Made by a program: the position numbers and the translations under genes. The notes under the pieces are model-generated. The model was not told where the DNA came from. It ran no database searches and saw only the letters and a program-made list of their open reading frames with translations. Below are positions 50,201 to 61,100 of a stretch of 64,000 nt of DNA, in pieces. The stretch is from Glandiceps talaboti (lineage: Eukaryota > Hemichordata > Enteropneusta > Spengelidae): NCBI RefSeq assembly GCF_964340395.1, contig NC_135568.1:12801776-12865775 (forward strand). The letters run 5' to 3'. How positions within the stretch are numbered: the first letter of the stretch is position 1; each line of letters starts with the position of its first letter.

Positions 50201-52013
50201 CACAGTGCAGACAGTGATGTTATCATTTATTTTTTGGTGGTTCTCTTTCTTTCAGTTTCAAATGTTGAATGTTATATTGTATTTGTAAAAAGGATTCGGG
50301 TAAGAACAAACGATAATAAGTGTACATTAGTAAGAATAAATAAATTGCACCAAGTTCACTACATTGGATGAGATTTGGATAGCCTGTAGACTGACCGGGA
50401 AAGCCTTGACAGTTCTACAGTCACACAGCCCTGTCACATCATCCCAAAACATGAATAGATCATTTCTGTAGTAATGTGTGTTTGTGTTTGTAGATGTATA
50501 TGTCTGCATAACAAGAGCAATTTCCCAGCACAAACATGAAATGATTTTTTTTTTTTAAAAAGGTACAGTAACAGTAATATGTTGTTACTGATGTAATCTT
50601 CATGAAAATCATTGCCCTCAAAATGCTTAGGATAACAATGTACAAATTTATGAATGTAGTAATAATATAGTAAAAGTAAACAAGTAAATTTTGAATTTTC
50701 TACGAGTACATCTATTGTTTAAGAAAGTATGGTCACTTTGGTGACTGTACACACTTGTATGTTGTACTCTAAAGTCTAACCTTGTTAGCCAGAACAACAT
50801 GAGAAAAAACATTGCCTAGCGACATTATTGTTAGATTTTAGGTGTTGACTTCACTGCTAACATTACTGTGAAACCAGAGTGACTATAGAGTTTCTCTTAG
50901 GTGGCATGATGTTCAGTTAGTCTCACACAAGTTTTTTTTGTTTCAAATTATATAAAACAAAATACAGACTGAGACACTGTAGCATGCAAGAATACAAAAT
51001 GATACATTTTATCTCACTGTGAACACAAAGCAACATCATTGTTGGCTGAAACAAGGAAAATTCAAACACAAAACTGTTTAGTTTGTGGTCACAGTTCGAT
51101 AAAATGTAACATTTCATCTGCCTGTGTGCTGTCACTGCCTGTATTTTGTCTCTAATTTGTAACAAAAAACGTCTGAGATGTAAATAGCATCATCTGATTG
51201 AAACTCTAGTCATTCTGATTTTGTAGTATAGCTGGTAATTGAACCTTCAGGTTTTCTAAGAGAGACACAGACTGAAACTATTGTCACAACATCTTGATAC
51301 AATAGTGATAAGCTATTGAATGGATGTTCATTTAATTGTAGTCTCAGTAAGGAGTTCAAGTTCCATAAACTTGCAGTGTAGTGTTTTTTCACTTCCAATG
51401 TTTACACTATGTTGATCACTGAGTGATTAGAATTGCACAACAGAGGAACCGCTATCACCCACTTGTGTCATCTACCAGATGCTTGAGGACCGATAGATTT
51501 AGTTTGCGTCTATCTTAGAAAACCGAAGGCTGGGTTACCAGTGTTGTATCATTTTTTGAATCGTGTGAAAGAAAATTGGTTGAAAGCAGATATCTATTGA
51601 ACAGGTGAACACCTGTGTTGTAGTTACTTTTGTATTGAAAACGTTAGAATTTTTTGAACCTTTCAATAGAAGCTTTTAAACAGTGGTTTTCTGAATCAAG
51701 TCACGTCACAGACAAATGAAATGTAATACAGATCATATGAGAATGCATCCCATAATTTTGAGTTTTAGTATGTAACAGCTTCACTCAAGAAATAATCCTT
51801 GAATCTGCACAGCCTTGTATGACACATGTAAACTGTTGGAAAATCACAGACTTCTCATTATGTAAATGTCACACTTATCAATAAAGTTATGCGCCACAAA
51901 TTTCACTTGAAAGGTAACCACTGGACAAAGAAGACTCTATAATGTGATAATTGGTGTGTGTGTAACTATATATATATATATATATATAGATATATAGATA
52001 TATAGATATATAG

Positions 52014-52044
<31 letters not shown>

Positions 52045-52125
52045 TGCATGTATGCTGTATGTATGTATGTGTGTATTGTATATACATAAATGTACATTTT
52101 GTATGTATATATATATATATGTGTA

Positions 52126-52160
<35 letters not shown>

Positions 52161-55100
52161 ATGACATGTATGTGTGTATGTTTGTGTTTATGTCATTGCT
52201 TTGTCTTTTGTTGCTTACCATAGTAATCCTGCTAACACAATCTTTTTTCTGTGTTTTTCTTCCATGTTCTTTCTGTTTCTGGTCCAATTTTGCTCTCTTC
52301 ATCGTAAATAACCCACGAAGAGAAGACAGCGAGGTGGGTAGCCACTGTCCCTATAAAATGCTGATGTTTTTTAGTTAAACCTACCTGAACCCTGCTATTC
52401 CAATACTGCTTTTGTTTTTATGTGACTTTGATTGTATGAACAGTTTGATTATCCGAACAGGGAGAGCTTTTTATTAGATTACCGTGAATTGTTGTATATG
52501 GACATGTGGATCAACTTGTTCGATATCAAAATTTATTCTTCAAAATTTAGAAGATTTTATGTTTATTTTGAACAATTAGGAAAGCTTCCACTAGTATGGG
52601 CAATCGTACTCATCTTCACTTTTCTATGTTTCTTTCGTAAAACATGTCTATTTTCGTTATTCATGTACTAATAATCACTGTAAAAAACTTTCGTTAAATT
52701 CACATGTATTTCGTTCTTTTGATGAGTTGACAGTAGAGGTTTTAATACATGTTAGAACATGTAAGCATGGGAGTATGATCGTGCAGGGTGATACAGAACG
52801 CATGGGTTGCCTTTGAATCATTTTGCCTATGACATTAGAATATATGTAAATACGTGCACATCTAAACCTCTCTACCAATGGCTGTAAAACACTTACCTTG
52901 TACATGTATACATGCAGATTGTCTTGTTAGTTCCTAAATGGTAAGATTAAAGTGTTTTGCTTTAATTAGCGTAGTGGCTGGCACAGATCAAAATTGCTTT
53001 CTGACTAACATATGGCTTGCTTGGTGCTAACACAGGATCAGCTCACAGGCATGTGTACTGTTAGTGACTGGACTTGTGATCTTGCTGCTGCTTGCCTAAT
53101 GTAAGAATCAGGCTTAATTTTGGAAAGGGTTCTTCAGCTTTACTGTCATACATTATATATTAAAAGCAAGACTTCATCGTACATAATTTAGCAGATAATT
53201 TGGAAAAAATTATGCCAACACCTCGGTTTATTTTTCCTTTCTCAAAGGAAGAGCATAATTAGTGTTTTGTCGGAAAGATTTAAACTGGAAAGTGGCACAA
53301 ACTGAATTTAGAAGCCAAAAAAGTATTTTTGATCTGTGTCAACTTCAAACACAGTAATTTGAGTAAGCATAAACACTGCTATAGAAGTCAAGTTTCCACC
53401 TTGATTAGATTGTGACTAGATTCAATTTGATTACATTACAGTACTAATTATTCAATCAATCGCCCCAACAGAAAATTAGAAGATGAAGATTAATATTATA
53501 CTCTGTTTTAAATTTTACAGTCTTTTTTTTAGTTCTTTTTTATTGCATTCTTAAATACTGAGAGGTAGCTATCACTAGGTTTTGTTTTGATGCCTAGTTA
53601 TTGTTCAGCTAGTCTGGAATCCATCCTGTTGTATAGGACATGTTGTGTCTTTGCATAAATTACAGTACATTTGCATAAATTGTAAAACATTTGCATATTT
53701 GTGAAATATTTGCCTGATTATAGGACAGGATAGTATGCTTTGATTCCATTCAGTAACTATGCCTGTCGTACATGTTTGATATCAGCAGAAAATCTGAACA
53801 AAGACCACTTGAAATTTTATTGATTTTGTGTAGGGATTGATCATGTTACTGATAACTGTGAATTTAGAATCAAAAAGTGACCACATGAACACTGGTCACT
53901 TTACATTTTTTGTGTGAATAGTATTTTTTCTCGTTTTTAAGCTTGCATAATATATTTCAACACATTTTTCCCCTCTAGGATGATTTACTGGTTGGCGTTG
54001 TCACGGAAACAGTAGCAAAGACAGATGGGGATGTCACAGAAAGAGCTGGAGAAATAACAGAACGTGTTCCAGAGGTTAAAGTTCTTCCATCCAATGTGTG
54101 CAACATTCCTTATTCAGATAGCAGTGAAGATGAAACAGACAAGGCACCGGATTTAGAAACTGTCAAGTGCTCATCAGGTATTTCGGAGACTCGCTCAGGG
54201 GAACATACAGAGTGTGGAGATGATATCTCAGTTGATGTGACAAAGGAGATAGAGTCAGTTGCCATGGAAACTGTTGACTTGAAGGAACCTATGGACGATA
54301 AAATGTTTGTTGAAAATATTCAGAGTAATCAACTTTCAAAGAGAGGCAGGAGGAAAAGGACTAAGGGTAAAAAAAATAGGACATGTGTTGTGTCTGAAAC
54401 TATAGAAGCCGTAAACACAACGCCGGAGTGTACGCAGAAAATTGTTTCTCAGGATTTATTGAAATTAGACTCTGTTGATGGTGAATCTATAGAACACAGG
54501 ACAGATGGACCGGAAGGTGGGGGGAATGACTCAATGTTGTCTAGTGTAACGATGTGTGAAAAAGTCACACTGACAAACGTAATGCAGCCTGGTTCATCCC
54601 ATTTGGCTAAGGTGGAGGAAAACACTGAATTTGTAGATGGTGATGTCACTAGGGACGGAACAGTGGAAGGTCACCTTGAGGAGCATATAGATAATGAACT
54701 TGATCGCAGTATTAATTGTGAAGAGAAAATAACAAATAAAATAGGTGAACTTGACAAGTGTTATGTCAAAGATGAACAAAATGATGATGTGGAGGCAGAA
54801 CAGAACATTGAGCAGGGTAGTGTCAAGTCTGAGCATGTGAGAGATGATGAAATAGACCGCCCTCAGTCTGTGAAAACAGACGATCAAACAGACGATATTG
54901 TAACTTCTAAAGACAAACTTAAGAGTACACCAAATGATGTAGAAATAGATATCGATAAAGACTGTCGTCATAGAAACACAGATGTTGATGCAAACAAGGA
55001 AGATAAAGCTGAAATCCTTCCAGAAAGTACTGCACCAATGGAATTGTCAGAGTCGTCTCCGGTACATGTTAGTAAGAAAACAGACACACTTGACAATGAC

Positions 55101-58100
55101 TTTGAGGTCAAGGACAAACTCAAACCCATTTCCAAGCTTACTGAAACAAAACAAGACAATTTGGAAAACTACAATGAGATTTTTGCACTCAAAACTTCTG
55201 AAATTACTGAAATACAAAGAGCTGTTAAGCAGGAAGACAAAACGAACTCCAAAGAGCAATACAGGGACGTTAATTCTAGTCCGACTGTACATATCAAAGA
55301 TAACGTAGTGTCACAAACAAAAGTTTTGAAAACTGAGAAACCTACCGTTAAAATTGAATATGTCTTCAAAGTGAAGCCAAGGACAAAGAAAGTTGATAAG
55401 CCTTCAAATTTTGTCAACGAGAATGTCACAAACAAAACCGAAAATGTGAAAGCGGAGAGTACAGTTGCAAACAGAACCGAAAATGTGAAAGCGGAGAGTA
55501 CAGTCGCACTGTGTACAGAGGTGAAAACAGAGTACTCAGAGGAAAGGGAGTCTCTTGTGTGTAAAGACAGTGCACAAGTTAGTAAGGAGATTCAGAGTGA
55601 AAACTTATCGAGTACTGAACACATTGACAGTATTGAGGTTCAGTCTGAGAACTCAACAATGCTTCCAACACCTGCAGTTGTAGGGGAACAGGTGTGTGAA
55701 AAGAGTCAAATTTCAGCATCTGTAACTGAATCCAAGACTGCGGTTCCCCCAACACACTCCACTGCAGAAGAACTTGTGTCTGAAAACAGTCAATGTTCAG
55801 CATTTGAGAGAACTGGACCGAACTCAACACTTCCATCACCCTCGCTTGTCGAGGAACAGAAGCCTGAAGAGGATCACAGGTCAGAATTTGAGGTAATGGA
55901 ATCCGAGAATGTCACACTTCCAACACCTTCAGTTGTAGGAGAACCAGTACCTGAAGAAAGTTCAGCACTTGAGGTAACTGAATGCAAGAACTCAACACCC
56001 TCCGTTGAAGAGGAAATGGTGCCTGAAGATAGTCAAAGTTCACTTGCGTTAACTGAATGTAAGAACTCAACACTTTCAACACCAGCTGCTGTAGAGGAAA
56101 TGGTGAGTGAAGATGGTCAGGGTTCAGTGCTCGAGGTAACTGAATCCAAGAACTCGATACTGCCAGCTCCCTCAGTTGAAGAGGAACAGGTGACTGAAGA
56201 CAGCCAAAGTTCAGCATTTGAATTATCCGAATCCAAAGTTGAGTCAACAGAGGATGAACCAAGAACAAAAACACCAAAAAGTGGAAAGAAAAGCAATAAA
56301 AAGAGTCGAGGAGGAAAACAGGAAAGTAAGGTGAAACTGGAACTTGACGATGATTTCAGAGAAGAAGATGACTGCCCAAGAAGGAGGAGAAGTAGGCGGA
56401 TAAAATCCCTGGAAGAAAAGAAGGAAAAGGAAAAGGAGCAAGTGAAGGAGATTAAAAGGAAGGAGCCAAAAATCAAAGAAGAGAAAGAGGTCAAAAAATC
56501 TGAAATTGAAGTTTCTAAACCCAAGAGACGGAGACTTAGTGCAAGTGTGAGAGAAGACGATACACTTGTAGTAAGTGAAGACATGGAACCAAAGACAGAA
56601 ATCCAGGCAGAACAGATTGAAAGCATCAGTACTACTTCTGATGCTAAGGATGAAGCTGTTACCATAGAAACGGAGGTAAAAGATGAAAAGGATGACAGGC
56701 AATTAGAGCAAATTGATGATACTGATATGAAAGAGAAGACCGAGGATGAAGTAGAGGAAAAGGTCGAAGATAACAATGAAGAAGTGAAAATGCAGAGAGG
56801 TACAGAAGATGATGAAATGAAACAGGAAATTGATGAAGTGGAGATTAAACAAGAAGTTAAGGATGCTGATGAAATTGAAATGGAGGCTAGGGAGGCTGAG
56901 GAGTTAGTTACTCCAATCTTTGAAATAGATGAAGTGAAAAGCAGGGAAAGGTCACCAGGTCAAATGTCACCTGGTGTAAGATCACCACAACAGAGTTCAC
57001 CAGGTCAAAGGTCACCTGCTCAAGCAACACCAAGTGATGTTGGTATCAAACCTGATCGCTATGAAGATATTCCTGAAAACCTGTATTTAACAGAAAGGCA
57101 AGTTTAGTATACTTTTTTCTGACACCGATACATATTGGTGACTTGAAAAGTAATTCAGCAACAAATTTATCCAGATATATTAATTTATTTTTCATATTTT
57201 GGATTTGGAAATTTGGATGTTGTTGCCATGTATACCTGAAAAAATATACAGACCTGGTTTGACTTTTTAGTTTAGTTGATGACTTGGGTTGATTGAAAAT
57301 ATTGTAAAGAGTACAACTTTGGAAGATTTTGTAACCGTATTAACATAAACAAAAGTAAATACAGAAGGACAGCTTAAACTCTTGGTGGCGCTATTCAAAT
57401 GCTTCAACCATCCAAATTATGATTTTGAAATAACACAAATTTGAAAACTTGCTATGTTTCTATACAAATCAACACCTAAATTCATCATTAATTTCATTTT
57501 CATGTGATTTCGCTTGCAGGAAGAAATCAAAGGCGAGAAAAGAAATCAAACGAATGCAATGCGAGTGTACCACATCTAGAGATGACAGGATGCACGGTAT
57601 GCCGGCATGTGGTGAAGACTGTCTCAATAGGTTACTTATGATAGAATGGTAAGGCTGTCCTTTATGTTTTCAAGCATTTCTTATAAAATTCAAGAAAGTG
57701 TATTTACGTTTAGTGATGAAATTTCTACTTTCAGTAAAAAAAAATTAGTCATTCATAAATCAACGCTTAGCACCCATTAGTAAAAACGGTCTCGTGTATT
57801 CAAAACACTACTACCATGTCTTGAAGTCTGAGTGTGCAGATTTTTAACCCCTCCATAATTAACCACTCTACATTGATAATAGTTAAAACATTGACAAATT
57901 CAGAAAAGTGCCTACCTGTATGATAAAAACTGCACTTGTAAATTGTCACATGCATTTCTTTTCTGTTTGTTTCTCTCAGTACTTCAAGGTGTCCATGTGG
58001 TGAATATTGCACAAATAAAAGATTTCAAAGGGTGAGTTTCCTTCCTTTCACATATTTGTGATTTTTTTGGTTCCCTCTTGAACTAGATACAACCATAGTT

Positions 58101-61100
58101 TTCATAAACTCAAGTGTTATTTATTATTGTTAATGGATACATTTTGGCACTAAACTTAATTTTTAGCGTATTTAGACGAAACAATTTTTTACCACCAAAG
58201 CAGACCAGTCTGAAAATAGAATGCCTTTTACTGACCCTTTGAATGATGATGTCACACTGCTGAAGTATAAAATACTAGTTGTAGGAAATAGACCAGAAAT
58301 AATGCCTTATTAAAATTTTAACTGAAATGGTTTGTTTTCTTTCACAGAGGGAGTACCCAAAAGTTGAAGTGTTTGAGACACATTGGAAAGGCCATGGTTT
58401 AAGAACTACTGAAGATTTATCGGAGTAAGTTGACAAGTTTTGACTTGCTCTATAACCCCCCCCCACCCTTCTCCATAGCCCCTCTCCACCCATCTCTGTA
58501 CCCCTCCCACTCTTTTCCATACTCCTCCCCATCCTGTGACAACCTCTAAGATGTATATATTTTTGCAGCATTCTTATTTCATCTTTTTCAGTTTTCTGTT
58601 CCCCCATCCCACCCTTCTCTATAACCCCACCCTTCTCACTCAGGATACTTTCAAACAACTGCTAAGATACATATTCTGTATGTTTTGTCAGTGTATTTAT
58701 TTAATCTTTTCCAATTTTTTTTGTCAGGAATCGATTTGTTTTGGAGTACGTGGGTGAAGTGTTGAACTATAATGAGTTCAAGTCCAGGACCAAACATTAC
58801 AACAAAGACAACAGGAAACATTATTATTTTATGGCTTTAACAAGTGATGAGGTAAGTGTTGTCATGGTAACAATGTCTGTGGTAACTGTTGCTATGGATA
58901 CGAGTTCAAGTGAAGTACCAAACATTACAATAAAGACAATAGGAAACACTCTTATTTCATGGCTTAAACAAGTGATGAGTATGTGTTGCCATGGCAACAA
59001 TGTCTATGGTAACTGTTGCTATGGATATGAGTTCAAATGAAGTAGCAAACATTACAACAAAGACAATAGGAAACACTTTATTGTTCTACAAGTGATGAGT
59101 TAAGTATTGTCATGGCAATATTTCTATGGTAATTATTGCTATGGATGTGAAAGTTTGGCAGTAGAATGTATCGTCAATTTTTTGGGATTGTCAAAATTGT
59201 GAGAAGCATAAATGAAAATATTGTGTATCTGATGGAAATCATAAATTCATGTACTTGTGAAAATGAAACTTTTTTTTTTCAATGTAACAAAAATGTATAT
59301 CTGATAATTGGGAATAAACAATTTTGGTTGATTTGTTTTCAGATCATTGATGCAACAAAGAAGGGTAACGTGTCCAGGTTTATCAACCATAGCTGTGATC
59401 CAAACTGTGAAACTCAAAAGGTGAGACAATTGTACTAGTGACTCCCATGATGCAATGGCCCATAGCAAAGATAACTGGCACAGAATCAACATAATGTTTC
59501 TCTGAAATCGCAAGTAATTGTAGGTGATGTAAAATCTTGAAATGGCTCTCCAGAACTCAAAGTTAATGAAAATGACTTCATTTCCTGGAGTTGCAGTCCC
59601 CTTTAAAATATATTTGTGAAAACTTTCTAATCTCTGACTAACTTTTGCTCAGTGCCATCAAAAGTTGACAGAGAGTTTAAGACATATATTCAATGATCTA
59701 AGTTCGATAGAAATAGGTTTAGTCCTGTCTGTTCACTATTTAATAAAACTTATTTTGATCTTGTATTTTCTGTAAAACTCTGAAAATGTTAAAGTTGACT
59801 AAATCATAGTTCTGATTTTTTTTATCTTTGACAGTGGACTGTAAACGGTCAACTTCGTGTTGGTTTTTTCACCAAACGATCAATTCCAGCCTTGACAGAG
59901 TTAACCTTTGATTATCAATTTGAGCGCTATGGGTAAGTTTTCATGTTTGTCATTGGTTACTTACTGTCTCGTAAAGTTGTAATGGTGCTAGACGTATGTG
60001 TCACATAGGTGACTGGCCCCTAGTGGTGATATTTCTATATATCTCTGGGTAGATGACTGCCCCCAAGTGGTGATATTTATGTATGTATATCTCTGCCCCC
60101 CTAGTGTTTAGATACATGTCATTTATTTACCTGTAGTTCACCAAATTGTGATGTCAGTCTCCACAGATTTCCAATTTTTCGTGCCATGGTTCGTAAATCT
60201 TCAAATTTCACTTTTCAATCCAAAATATGATTGAATTTTTCCTATCCCCAACAGCAAAGAAGCCCAGAAGTGTTTCTGTGGTGCGTCCAACTGTAGGGGT
60301 TTCCTAGGAGGCAACAAGACCACTCCGTTGCGCTCATCTCAAGGCAAGAAACGTAAGCTTGACAAGAAGAAAAAAGAAGACTTTGAGGACCAGTCGGTAA
60401 GTAAACACAATAAATTGGTGACATTCTCAAGTGGACCTTGAGTCAAAATCTGTTATTTTATAACGAAAAAGTGTGTGTTTTTTAGGAAATTGCGTAGATA
60501 TCACATAGTGAAAGCAACAGCAAAGTTGTGTAGAAAACCATATGCCAGTTACCAGAAAAACAAAAGATTGTATATTTGCACCACTAGGAGTGCTGTTTAG
60601 AAGCAGTGACATCTAACCCAGCATGTATTCTGCCCATAGCTACTTTGATGGCTTTTGCTGTGATATTAGGTAGTTGGATGGCTGATGTCTGTAGGAAAGG
60701 TAGTAGTGCCTTGATTGAATTAGACATGCAAATGGGTACCCGATAGGAAAAGATGTATTATGTGAAGGAGTGGGCCTTTGTTCTTAGAGGTAGCAAGAAT
60801 CATAGAATCCAAGGATAGTTCAGAAATATATTGGGTTGTGCCGTTATTGGTCTGTACCAGGGATACTAATTGAGCATGCTGTGGGAAATGAAAACACTCT
60901 AAAAAAAGATTTTCTGTATGTAACTTACTAGCATATTATTTTGTTTTCTCTTACAGTTGGATGAAGAGATAGAGAGGATGGCATTTGACATGGATGGTGA
61001 TGGTTTACGGGACAAAGACCAAACTTTGAATCTGTCACGTTTAATGGTCAGAGCTGAAACTAACTCACAAAGACAACAACTACTTAAAATGCTACAGGTG

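Larger units (their letters stand above)
47297..53978 (+). other. SETD2: SETD2 5' introns (gene-free except candidate small exons)
   Basis: The sequence between exon 1 and the giant exon has no other long open frame of recognised content. A CpG-richer part near 48480-49050 carries three YY1-like ATGGC words. Candidate small exons are at 52321-52333 (in frame) and 50256-50299 (stop-introducing). A microsatellite lies at 51967-52185. A 79-codon frame at 52432-52671 matches nothing I recognise. Confidence 0.45.

Noticed and set aside
52432-52671. 79-codon hydrophobic frame in a SETD2 intron
   Set aside because: No acceptor or donor that fits SETD2 phase, no family recognised, and a hydrophobic C-terminus unlike SETD2.
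54594-56776. Long antisense frames opposite the SETD2 giant exon
   Set aside because: They are shadows of the Glu/Lys/Ser-rich coding strand.
57098-57107. C-terminal QV-stop ending of the giant SETD2 exon
   Set aside because: The conserved LTER-KKSK continuation shows splicing at a GC donor two bases into the AGG codon's neighbour, so this end is intronic.
58852-59040. Open frame running from the SET exon into the intron
   Set aside because: The exon ends at the GTAAGT donor at 58852, and the next conserved residues (IIDATKKGN) come from 59343. The extension is the decayed duplicate.
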